Of a stretch of 64,000 nt of DNA, positions 54,679 to 64,000 are shown piece by piece. The translations under genes were made by a program, and so were the position numbers. This stretch comes from Heterobilharzia americana (taxonomy: Eukaryota > Platyhelminthes > Trematoda > Strigeidida > Schistosomatidae): assembly GCA_944470555.2 (NCBI GenBank), contig OX104127.1, positions 98,480,708 to 98,544,707 of the forward strand. Reading direction: 5' to 3'. Numbering within the stretch: position 1 is the stretch's first letter; each line of letters begins with the position of its first letter. Under the pieces are notes generated by a model. That model ran no database searches. It was not told the origin of the DNA and was given only the letters and a program-made list of their open reading frames with translations.

Positions 54679-57335
54679 TGGAATGCTCGAACATAGAACA
54701 AAACGATGCTGAGGCAATGTCGAGGTTAGCTATAAAAATGGAAAACTGCGCTATAGCCCTAGAGCAAATGGACTATACTGCGGACCTTAACTCCTTGAGA
54801 ACTTTAGAAGGTATAGTAAAGAAATTGCCCCGTGTGTTACAGATGAAATGGGCGGAGACTGTCGAAAAGCTAACTGAAACCGAACGAGAACCTACCTTCG
54901 CAGAGTTAACGCAGTTTGTGTCAGCACGTGCGAGCATTTTGCTAAGTAGGTTTGGACAGCTGGCAACAAGCAGTCGACGACCAGATAGTAAAATAGCATG
55001 TTCCACGCAGCAGCTAGTACCCGTTGGGGGAGTCCTGAAACCTTCATGTATATTTTGTGGAGGGAACCATGTAGTCACAAAATGTACCACATTTCTGTCG
55101 TTACCGGTGGATGAGAGATGGTCGAAGGCTAAAGAAACAGGTTGTTGTTTTTCATGTCTTAAAAGGGGCCACAGGTCCGTAGAATGTAAAATTCACAGGG
55201 TGTGCAGTGTAGAAGGTTGTAAAGCATACCATCACCCTCTGTTACACAAGAAGACCCACCACGCCGTAGGCGAACAACCGGAGAAAGGTAGTTGTGGATG
55301 CACTGAGTCTCTCAGAGAAAGCGTGTGTTTGGGCCTACTCCCGGTACGTGTAAAGCACGGTAATAAAGAGGTTTACGGTTATGCTATCTTGGACAATGGC
55401 TCTGATACAACTTTGATCACGAAAGATGTTTTGCAACTTCTAGGATTGTCGACTGACGGCACAAAGACTATCATCAAAACTGTTAGTGGAAGTAGATTGG
55501 CGGACTCAGTCAGCAAGCCTTTCGAAGTTTATTCACTAGACGGAAACGAATGCATACTTATAGATCGAGCAGTTGTGGCAAGAGATCTCCCAGTACGGAG
55601 ACCTAAAGGGTCGATGCGAGAAAGTATTAAAAGGTGGCCGCATCTGACTGACGTACCCTGGACAGAGGTGGAAGACGGGGAGGTATTGCTGCTCATCGGT
55701 TGCGATGTACCTGAGGCTCACTGGGTTCTAGATCAGAAGTTAGGGGGCAGAAAGAGCCCATATGCTGTGAGATCATTGTTGGGCTGGGTCGTGTTCGGTC
55801 CGACAAGCTTTCGTGAGCACAGGGAGAGGGTTGTGAATTGTATGTCTCGGTCAGATCTATTAGTCGATCAATGGAAGAAAATTTACGATTATGAGTTCAG
55901 CGATTTGTACTCGGGAGATAAGTCGTTATCTCTCGATGACCTAGCCGCTGTAAACATAGTGCAGCGAGGTACTTATTGGGATACTGGACATTTCGTTGTC
56001 CCCTTGCCCTGGAAAATGGGGTCCAAGAGAGTATACGGTGGATGCGAAGTAGCCAGGCGACGTTTGGAGAGTTTGAAACGCAGACTAATATCCTCTGAAA
56101 GCCTTCGCGAAAGCTACACTAGCGCCATGGAAGAGACCATCAGAAAGGGATATGCAGCAGTAGCTCCTGAGCCCCAGCTTAATCCTAGCTACCGCCCACG
56201 ATGGTATTTGCCGCATCATGCCGTATTTAACCCCAAGAAACCGGGGAAGGTAAGAGTTGTGCTGGACTGCGCTGCCAAACTGTCCGGAACTTCTTTAAAT
56301 GACTTCCTGTATCAGGGACCAGACACGACAGCGAACTTGGTTGGAATATTATTGCGTTTTCGCAAAGAACCGATTGCCCTGACGTCCGATGTGGAAGAAA
56401 TGTTTATGCAGGTGAAAGTCCCAGAGTTTGACCGAGGTGCTCTGCGGTTCCTATGGTGGCCTCAGGGTGATTTCTCGAAGGAACCTATTGAATATCAAAT
56501 GACGTCACACCCATTCGGTGCAGTGTCCTCACCGTTTTGTGCGTATTTTGCAATGGCCAAGACTGCCGAGACGTATGCCAACGATTATGATAGATATGTG
56601 GTGGAAGCAGTGAAGCATAACTTTTATGTTGATGATTGCCTAGTGACTTTTGCAAGCCCAAATGAGGCAAAAACGTTCGTAAAACAGTCCACTGAGTTGT
56701 TGTTACGTGGTGGCTTTAAATTGAAGAAGTGGGTGACTAATTCAGAGGCAGTGAGAGTAGTTCTTCCTGGTCTGAGCCACACAGAGAACTCAGTCGACTT
56801 ACGTGTTAGTCAAGGCTCAATCCACAGGGCCCTAGGTTTGGAATGGGACACCATGCATGATGTTTTTAAGTTCCGATTTGAACCCGTCGAAAAACCCTTC
56901 ACGAAGAGAGGGCTACTACCCACCGTCTCAGCTCTTTTTGACCCACTAGGCCTGATCGCCCCAGTTTGCCTTCCGGCCAAGCAGCTATTGCAGAATCTTT
57001 GCAAATCTCATGCTGGTTGGGATACACCCCTGAGTTCCAATGACCTATCCCTGTGGATGGATTGGATGAGGTTCATGAAGAATTTTGGGCAAATCTCCGT
57101 ACCCAGAAGTATCAAGAAGGAGGATAAGAGTGAGATGAGTAAGATTGAGTTGCACTTATTTTGTGATGCCTCTGAATCTGGTTATGGAGCGGTGGCTTAT
57201 TCGTGGAACGTTCCAAAAAACACGCCACCCTACAGCATACTGCTTTATAGCAAATCCCGGGTTGCCCCTCTGAAAACGGTGACAGTGCCGAGATTAGAGT
57301 TAGCTGCGGCGGTATTGAGTGCACGAATGAGTTAA
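54630..57335 (+). CDS. BEL/Pao gag-pol: zinc knuckle, protease, RT, RNase H
   Basis: 901 open codons entered by frameshift (no ATG at 54630). In order: the rest of gag; Cys-rich CIFCGGNHVVTKC from residue 140 and CCFSCLKRGHRSVEC from 172; aspartic protease ILDNGSDTTLI with DNGS at 255-258; the Pao-specific LLIGCDVPEAHWVL and LLGWVVFGP region; RT with VRVVLDCAAKLSGTSLND, LTSDVEEMFMQVKVP, HPFGAVSSPFCAYFA and YVDD at 666-669; then RNase H LFCDASESGYGAVAY near 843-857 and KSRVAPLKTV..PRLELAAAV at the end. The stop at 57333-57335 is premature: the same frame resumes at once as the rest of RNase H. It would act in virus-like particles in the cytoplasm. The long intact stretch suggests a fairly recent insertion. 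Confidence 0.93.
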   Translation: MFGRTHEVSRALLQDLMECSNIEQNDAEAMSRLAIKMENCAIALEQMDYTADLNSLRTLEGIVKKLPRVLQMKWAETVEKLTETEREPTFAELTQFVSARASILLSRFGQLATSSRRPDSKIACSTQQLVPVGGVLKPSCIFCGGNHVVTKCTTFLSLPVDERWSKAKETGCCFSCLKRGHRSVECKIHRVCSVEGCKAYHHPLLHKKTHHAVGEQPEKGSCGCTESLRESVCLGLLPVRVKHGNKEVYGYAILDNGSDTTLITKDVLQLLGLSTDGTKTIIKTVSGSRLADSVSKPFEVYSLDGNECILIDRAVVARDLPVRRPKGSMRESIKRWPHLTDVPWTEVEDGEVLLLIGCDVPEAHWVLDQKLGGRKSPYAVRSLLGWVVFGPTSFREHRERVVNCMSRSDLLVDQWKKIYDYEFSDLYSGDKSLSLDDLAAVNIVQRGTYWDTGHFVVPLPWKMGSKRVYGGCEVARRRLESLKRRLISSESLRESYTSAMEETIRKGYAAVAPEPQLNPSYRPRWYLPHHAVFNPKKPGKVRVVLDCAAKLSGTSLNDFLYQGPDTTANLVGILLRFRKEPIALTSDVEEMFMQVKVPEFDRGALRFLWWPQGDFSKEPIEYQMTSHPFGAVSSPFCAYFAMAKTAETYANDYDRYVVEAVKHNFYVDDCLVTFASPNEAKTFVKQSTELLLRGGFKLKKWVTNSEAVRVVLPGLSHTENSVDLRVSQGSIHRALGLEWDTMHDVFKFRFEPVEKPFTKRGLLPTVSALFDPLGLIAPVCLPAKQLLQNLCKSHAGWDTPLSSNDLSLWMDWMRFMKNFGQISVPRSIKKEDKSEMSKIELHLFCDASESGYGAVAYSWNVPKNTPPYSILLYSKSRVAPLKTVTVPRLELAAAVLSARMS

Positions 57336-57908
57336 ATTTTGAGGAAGAACCTCCCAAATAGCTTTGACAAGACTTATTTTCGAACAGATTCTATGATTGT
57401 TTTGTACTATATTAGAAATACAGAGAGTCGGTGTAGTACGTTTGTGGCCAACCGTCTAGCCATTATTCACCAGTATTCATCCCCAAATCAGTGGGGGTAC
57501 GTTAAATCTGAAAAGAATCCCGCAGATTGGACATCAAGAAGCATACGAAAAGCGTGTGAATTAGCGTCTTGGATTCAGGGCCCCTCTTTTCTGAAAACCC
57601 GACAGTTTTCAAGTACCACAGACCTCTGCTGGAAGGAACCACCGAAAAATGTCGAATTGAAGAGGTCGGTCCGAACAAACACAAACGTTACTGAGCTCAC
57701 TGCTGATCCGATTTTGGCGTATCATTCGGACTGGGTGAGGCTGATTAAAGCTGTGGCATGGCTTAAAAGATATGTGGTCTACATATCTGTTATGTATGTT
57801 ATGTATTCACTGAATGTTGGCTGTCTAACAGTCGATGAACTGGAAGCTGCTAAACATAAAGTATTATGTATGGTACAACAGGAGGTGTATGGAGGATTAA
57901 CAAAGTAA
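57336..57908 (+). pseudogene. BEL/Pao pol continuation, truncated before integrase core
   Basis: The frame is the same as that of the preceding stop at 57333-57335. The sequence continues RNase H (RTDSMIVLYYIRN, FVANRLAIIHQ, EKNPADWTSR), then the segment leading into the integrase (DWVRLIKAVAWLKRY, LTVDELEAAKHKVL). It ends at 57908 with no HHCC or DDE integrase motifs. The element is therefore 3'-truncated and has no 3' LTR. Confidence 0.88.
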
Positions 57909-58280
57909 CTCCGAGAAAAGGGTAGTTGTGAGACTGAAGAAGGTGAATGCAAAGGTTGTCACCCATACTTATGGACGGATTGGTCTGCGTCGGTGGGAGG
58001 TTGAACTGTTCCGACTATCCACTCATGCATGTTGGACAATAACCGTTGGAAACTTAAGCAACGATGAATAAATGCCATGTCATTCCATCAAGTTAATTTT
58101 TACCGACTATAACTACGATTGTTATTCCTCAAGAAACAAAAAAGGACTGAATTTCGAAGTAACGAGAGCACCAAACTTTATACCAAGTGAGAATAAGGTT
58201 TCCACCCAAGCACTAGATCATTCCGTTCATTTTTGGTTGCAAGTGAGGACAGATAATAATGATATTAATATTGATAATAA
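57909..58280. other. spacer between truncated BEL and right arm
   Basis: No domain recognised. The last 50 bp are ATT/AAT-rich and run into the inner end of the right inverted-repeat arm. Confidence 0.4.
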
Positions 58281-60458
58281 TAATATTTGATCCTGAATAT
58301 ACAGACACACACCATTTTCACAGGCATGAATATTTTCCCATGTAAATCACATTCATCTCCATGGAAGGTAATCTCAGTCCCCACCAGTTGTCACTAGAAG
58401 ATATAGGTGCTGCATGTTCATATGATGGAACATCCCAACAGAATAAGTGTGCATGAAATTTACAAGTTGGACATAAGGAAGTATTGTCTTCGCATCAACA
58501 AAAAACTAGGTTTGTATCTAGACATTGCAGGTAATACCTGGAGAAAAATAAAGCTCGAAGCTAATACTTCCATCGTGACAATTTGTACTTTTTGCTTGAG
58601 ATAAAGGTGAGAAGTTTATGAAGGAATGTGTGCGCGAATTGTTTACATATTGCACTTCATTAATGGTTCCAGGACTGCATAATTCATGCATGTTAATACC
58701 ATTTCACGACAAAGATTCATAATTTTGATGAATATTATGGCTGAAAGCCAAATGTCTTCACTTCTCCAACCCCAGCATCCAGAAGCAATAGACTTGTTTG
58801 AATGCGCCAAATGGGCTTCCAGAACTTCTTGCCCTCTGTTTTCATGGGTCGTGACAGCCTAGTGGTCAGTAAGTGTTGGACTTTCATGATGGATTTCATA
58901 ATGAGTAGATCCTATATTTTGGTAATTATGAAGTTGTAGTCCAGTGAGCACCTTTTATTTCTGCTTGTTGTAGTTAGGTATTCTGAACGTAGTGAAGCTG
59001 GTTACCCTCCATGAAGGGTAGTTTCAGCCATGGTCCGTTCCTTAAGTAATTAATTCACGACGACAACCAAGCCAACGTTTAGAACTGAATTATTTTTCTA
59101 CAACGAGAAAAAAACAGACAAAGCAGCAGGTGGAGAAAGCAAGAATTCCAATAAGGAGAGTGTTTTCTATGTTCATGTTTCTCCCTACTTAACTTCCCTT
59201 GCTATGGTGTTCACTGTATGCGCTTTTCCTTTAGAGTACCTAGAAATATAAATTTCCTGCTGTCATGTGGTGTGGAATTTCTGTTTTTGATTACTGTGTT
59301 GGATGGGGCAGAATGTGCCTTTAGTTTGAGGTGGTAACTTATGGAAGTCTCCCCAACGCTTCGTATGAAAGGTCAGTGTAGATGTGGTGGCTGTCTCATT
59401 ACACATTAAGGAGGCCGAGTATACGAAGTGTCGTGATAGAGACTGTTGGTGTATTCGATAAGCCGGAAAAGTCACCAGATGATAAGAAGTTAGGCAGTAA
59501 CCGACCAAATTCAGGGGTTGATTTGGAGGCCTTCACTTTAGCTGGACGTCTGTTCCACAACTGAGAGAATTTGATGGCAAAGAAGTTTGCGCGCAAGCAG
59601 GACTTGGACGACTTCATTTTGACGCTGTGGGTCTGGTTGCGCAGATCGTAACAACTGTTCGAAATGAAACCCAACACTTGCTGTAAACGTGTGTTTCTGT
59701 ACTCCATCAAAGGATAATGTCAGGTTAATTTTGAGTCGTCTCATCCAAAGTGTTTCTAGGCTCAGTGTTCTGCGCCTGGAGCTGTAGTCCTGTTTGAAAT
59801 CGTGTCCTAGTAATCTAGCTGTGAAATACCCTTGGACACCTGTTTTGTATTTGTCTATTATGCAGTTACCACTCAGTATAAATGGACAGTATTCTAACAG
59901 TGAACGTACAAAAGTTTTTTAGAGTAGCAACTTGACTTCTTTGAAGTAGAAGTTACGAACCATGCAACCCATCAGGATCCCAGATTTGCGAGTCTGTGAT
60001 GCTACCTGTTCAGAAAACGTGAGGTCCCTTGAATATCTTAGTCCAAGGTCACATGCACTTTCAAGAACGGGTAGTTTCGTAGACTGAAGATGTTGGATAT
60101 CCACCGATGGAGCACCAGAACATATCCAGCTGTAGAGTCACACACTTCCCCAAAATCAATGGCCTAGGGTTTGACGACTTTCGACATTGATACTGACCTT
60201 GATAGTTCAACTGGACTCGCTAAGCTGAAGGCACCCGGTCAAGCATCCTCGCCATTTGGCACGCTGTCGTGTTACGTTGCACTGCTCGTATTCGACCCTC
60301 TAGCCAGTTAGTTGGAACACATCGGTATCTTGGCACAACCATCTAAATATACTATTCCATCCGACTACGCTATCGTGTTCTTTCTTGGTCTCGTACTCGC
60401 GGGTATATAACAAGTCCGAATAATTAGTGATTGATCTTTGCGTCTGTCAAGTTCGCAC
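58281..60458 (-). repeat. right arm of the 2178-bp inverted repeat
   Basis: Reverse complement of 50537-52714. From its inner to its outer end it carries repeat Y (58281-58527), unassigned sequence, the CR1-like C terminus (about 59395-60142) and repeat X (60143-60458). Unlike the left arm, its outer side is not continued by the CR1-like RT. Confidence 0.95.
59399..60104 (-). pseudogene. CR1-like C-terminal region, inverted copy
   Basis: The minus strand carries the same LPVLESACDLGLRYSRDLTFSE and LRANFFAIKFSQLWNRRPAKV segments as 50891-51596, with one residue difference seen (Arg to Gly in TRKSRILMG). The upstream RT is absent here, so this copy derives from the inverted duplication and not from a separate retrotransposition. 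Confidence 0.85.
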
Positions 60459-60690
60459 GGAGACAAGTTCTAAATATTTGTGTTCATACTCTTTAGAGCT
60501 CGTTGCCAGCCATCGTGATACTTTTTCTTATTTTTCCTAATAATTTGCGAAGCGATATTTCGTATTGATTTACAAAGCATGGTAGTATATACTATGCGAT
60601 TGGTTGACGTATTTAAACGACTGAAAGAATATGGGATCGAGAATTTTGTCGCAGTATACTTGATGATCGAAAACTGTGGCTCAGTGTTCA
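60459..60690. other. unassigned boundary sequence
   Basis: Unique-looking DNA just outside the right inverted-repeat arm. No target-site-duplication match to the left flank. Confidence 0.35.
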
Positions 60691-63600
60691 AGCGTGCCGG
60701 CAGACAAATTCATGAAGAAGCTCTATCGCATATCTATTCACACTGCTGCATTAGGTCACCCCAACCCCAAATGCCTGCTTTTGGAATTTGCATACCTTAC
60801 CCCAGTGACTACTCAAATGAAGGCGCCCGCACAGGCCGTTACCACAAGGAAGAGTCCGAAAAAGCGTATCTCTGTCCCTTCACGGACAACTGTGTCGTGG
60901 GTGGTCTCAAAGGGTCCAAAAAACTGCCATCCGTGAGGCCAACCCCACTCGCCTCAAGGCGTGAAGCTGTCTTAACGTGTGGCCTTGCAGTACACGGCGA
61001 AATGTGAGCCACAAAGAAAAATGACACGGCGGTTATCCATGTAACCCACCCACAGTATATGATGACGGGGGTGTTGTTTTTCAGGTTGAACTCCATCATT
61101 TTATTCGAAATCCAGTATTTCATGACGGTCTCCTGAGGTAAAGGGAGTTGTTTCATAAGCTGCAGTGGAAAACGATACGTTGCACACTAGAACTAGGCAG
61201 CCTAGAGGTTAAACTATGCCAGCTCTTCAAATACACCCGTTCACTTCAAGGTAGGCTGATGGGCGTGACTCTGAGCACCGGTAAGCCGACTGAATGATTC
61301 CTCTTACCACTGCTTACACTGGCCACTAACTGGTCATCTAGTATCAGGGCCCGTATCAAAAGTGAACGATCCACAAAAACTGTACTCTCAGGGCCTCCAG
61401 ACTCTGCTAGGTGCCACTTCACTGTCGGACACGCTAGGTATCTGGTGGAGGGTTTATGAAACCTCACTGGCAACGTGGAACAGAACCGCTGACTGCCCCA
61501 GCTGGTGTTTATTATAGTGAGCATAGGGTACGACCAGATCATCAAAGCCGGGGATTTCAACACCCCAGCTCTCAACCTTAAGCAGGTCAGGGCAGCTTCA
61601 ATCCGAACGTTTGATCAGAACCTAATCAGCGCCACTAAAAAGGCTGCGGTGAGTGCGATTACTGTCTATGATACCGGCCAAGGGTTAGGCGTAGAAGCGT
61701 CAAGACGTGACGATCGCCTTACTAACAAGGAACTAGTGGTAGAAAACCTTCGGGTTTGAGTCCCCTCCGGCAGCATCGATCAGGGTACGGTGGTGGTTGA
61801 TCTGGTATTCAGTGAACCGCTTCCATAACAGGGGCACCACCCTTGCCTTTGCCACGACAAGGCAAACCACGCAGGGATAAAGAAATGTCCGCTGGCAGCA
61901 CCGAGTCTTCTGGGTTGGAGTACGTTATAGGTTGATCAACTCTGGGGACTTGGGGAGGCACAGCATTGATGCTTCGGTGGCCTGCTTACAACATGGGCCA
62001 CCAAAGAGTTTCCACCGAACACATTTTAATAAATTTTCCCCCTTTTAGTTTGTTCTAAACTTTTAAGTGTGCCTTCTAAATGTGTTGTACACTCCTTCAT
62101 CTTTTCACAAAGTTTTTGCACTGTTGTTCCTCAAACTAGGAGCGAAACAAAGAAAAAACGTTACGCCGGATGCAGATGGAGATATAAGTGCCCAAGAATA
62201 TAGAACAGTGCAATTTCTAGGACAGACACATCAAAATACAGACGTTTGAATTCTCTGCCTGGATTAATACCCTCACAATTTTGCGTTCATCCCCAGTTCT
62301 AGACCAGAAGCTAATGGAGCACCAGCTACCTGTTACATATCGGAGCCTTTATTGATGCAGTCATTACATTTTCGATGAAATGGTTGTTTCTTTTAAAAGC
62401 ATTGTACTAGAGCTCACCTACTGAAGCATTGGTTGTCGAAAATTCCATGATGTAACAAACATGTTTTTTGGAATAAAGCGATTACGATCATGCACTGTTA
62501 TCACTATGGATATCTCTGCAAATGTTCCTGTAGTCACGACAATACCAAAGAAGCGAACCGCACTGCCGAAAGGAGGCAGTGAGCGCCTCTCGAAAGCCAG
62601 GAGGAGAACGTGGCACGAAATAGGCGATCTCCGGAAAAGTCAGATCACTGCGCAAATGTAGTTCCAAGTAATAGACGCATCGTCAAAGTGAAGAGGGATT
62701 CAAACCAGACAAATCCTCCCTGGAAGATTTAGGTGGGCCCTAACATCCCATGACGATTCGCGGCGAATAGAAAATCTACCAGCTAGAGTGCTTGTGTCAT
62801 GCAAAGTTGAGACTGAGAGAACCCCTGCAGGTTGGAGATTACTGAAACCTTCAGCGCCGCCTATGACAAACAGCCAAGAGGTCAGTCACCCGACCCAATA
62901 GACCGACTGCCTCAGCAATCTTCACTACTACTTAATATAGAAAAGTTGCATGGAATGATAGTAGCCCCTGCCATGTTCCTTGAAAACTGTCCAGGCTCTG
63001 CACATGGAAATCACTAGGATGCGATGACCATTGGTATTTGCTGAAACAGAGTGCGGGTGCTTAAAGCACTCCGTTTTGTAGTCTGTTTCAACTCTTCCCA
63101 GGCAGACAATTCTTCTAAGTGGGTGACAGCGTGCCTTCCTGTCTCCCATATTCAAAAGAGGAGACAAGCGGAGCCGGAAATGCTACCGATCCATAGCACT
63201 TCCACCGATGCTGTCGAATGGAGGGCCTGGTAGACGTCCATGTCATAGAGTAGTTAGGTGACAGGGGAGCGATACTCAATATGGTTTCCGAAGTTGAAAG
63301 TTCTGCACTTCACAACTTCTGACAGCCAGTGACGACTGCACGTTATACTGAGACCTGGAAGTCCCTGTTTGTGTGGTTACTCGGATTTTGCCAAAACCTT
63401 CACCTCACGTTCCATTCCTACTCTCAAAATTTCAGTGTTGCGTGTCTACGGTGAAGTGCTCCCTCGGTTGCAGGACCATTCAGATGGCAGAGGATTCTGT
63501 GTTTAAGTCAGAAGGGTTCTCTTGACTTGGAGGACGTTATCATCTGGAGCATCACAAGGAGCCATCCTAGGTCCGTCACCGCCCATTCCCTCTGTGAACA

Positions 63601-63900
63601 GCCTTTCATTGAGTCTCAGCTTCCCAGTAATATTTTACGTCAGCGGTGTTAGAATATGTAGAGCTGCAACGCCCTGAAGAGTATGAAGTGCACTACAAGG
63701 TGGTCTAGGACTGTCTGCAGAGTGGTTGAATAACATTGGACTAGACTATATATGATGGCTTGACCAGCGTCCTTCGGCACGAGCGATTCTGCGTCTCAAC
63801 CCACCCTCAAATGCTGACATAATCATCAAAGATATGATAGGGACGATCACACATATGTACATGTGAATCTCAATCTCTTGGTCGCACACTATTCACGTGC
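60691..63900 (+). pseudogene. badly decayed CR1-like non-LTR element
   Basis: Only patches remain. 61505-61759 keeps an endonuclease segment with YDQIIKAGDFNTPALNL (the GDFN motif). Around 63110-63230 there is WVTACLPVSHIQKR-type pre-RT sequence. Around 63390-63600 there is DFAKTF (motif A, catalytic residues changed), then SGASQGAILGP (motif B, a changed SGVPQGSVLGP). Around 63700 LQGGLGLSAEWLNNIGL resembles the post-RT region. The upstream 60760-61010, GC-rich for this window, may be its leader. All domains are shifted in frame. It is the oldest recognisable element in the window and may continue past the right edge. Confidence 0.6.
61505..61759 (+). pseudogene. endonuclease remnant with GDFN motif
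   Basis: Part of the decayed element above. One frame of 84 codons carries AGDFNTP, the Asp-Asn metal-site motif of APE-type endonucleases, followed by a region rich in Ala and Thr as in CR1-like endonucleases. Upstream endonuclease motifs are gone. Confidence 0.55.
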
Positions 63901-64000
63901 AACACACTACTTGTGGATGTCATCTTTGTTCCACAATTCTGACGACGCAAAACCGCACATGCGGAAGAGCGCTTGTCATGTAATCATTCATAAGCATGGA

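Noticed and set aside
50528..60468. The whole 9.9-kb palindrome as a transposon with long terminal inverted repeats
   Set aside because: No target-site duplication flanks it, the left arm is continuous with a CR1-like element, and no transposase is present. An inverted duplication explains it better.
1..64000. CRISPR arrays, operons, ribosome binding sites or other prokaryotic features
   Set aside because: None seen. Splice-type signals and eukaryotic retroelements show this is nuclear DNA of an animal.

Overview
This is eukaryotic, AT-rich DNA with no bacterial-type gene organisation. It looks like a trematode flatworm genome, most likely a blood fluke (Schistosomatidae). The grounds are a SINE fragment carrying a schistosome-type (Sm-alpha-like) hammerhead ribozyme, a run of very short symmetric exons like those of schistosome micro-exon genes (MEGs), and a mix of Penelope-like, RTE-clade, CR1-like and BEL/Pao elements typical of these worms. 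The species cannot be fixed from the sequence alone.

Layout. Positions 1-4318 (perhaps to about 5500) look like part of one split gene on the + strand. A 1571-bp unit is repeated 1.8 times. Each copy carries a 60-bp Thr-rich micro-exon with strong splice signals, followed by micro-exons of 45, 27 and 12 bp. All have lengths divisible by 3, and all are open in phase 1. Positions 5514-24484 are mostly non-coding and AT-rich. They hold a 70-bp hammerhead-bearing SINE insertion with a 15-bp target-site duplication (7768-7867), one candidate terminal exon of an unrecognised protein (8730-9161, minus), several decayed tRNA-like SINEs, RTE fragments, and a 1.6-kb inverted-repeat unit into which an RTE fragment with its own duplication has inserted (20461-22085).

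Positions 24485-28085 hold a Penelope-like element split into two opposed halves with a 132-bp breakpoint overlap (a twin-priming-like structure), then a TA array, then an RTE fragment. Part of that RTE fragment is duplicated almost exactly at 13745-14752. Positions 28086-41490 are nearly empty apart from fossils: dispersed repeats here called X and Y, a CR1-type tail, and a BEL RNase H remnant.

Positions 41490-63900 are a nest of retroelements: a decayed CR1-like element on the minus strand, an antisense BEL LTR, a long CR1-like element on the + strand interrupted by an RTE insertion with a 13-bp target-site duplication, and a BEL/Pao element (LTR, primer site, gag, protease, RT, RNase H, no integrase). 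This BEL element lies between the arms of a very well conserved 2178-bp inverted repeat (50537-52714 and 58281-60458). The window ends in a badly decayed CR1-like element.

Apart from the micro-exon locus and the possible exon at 8730-9161, I found no host gene. All coding capacity elsewhere belongs to mobile elements, most of them broken. Names such as repeat X and repeat Y are mine, used only to cross-refer within this window.
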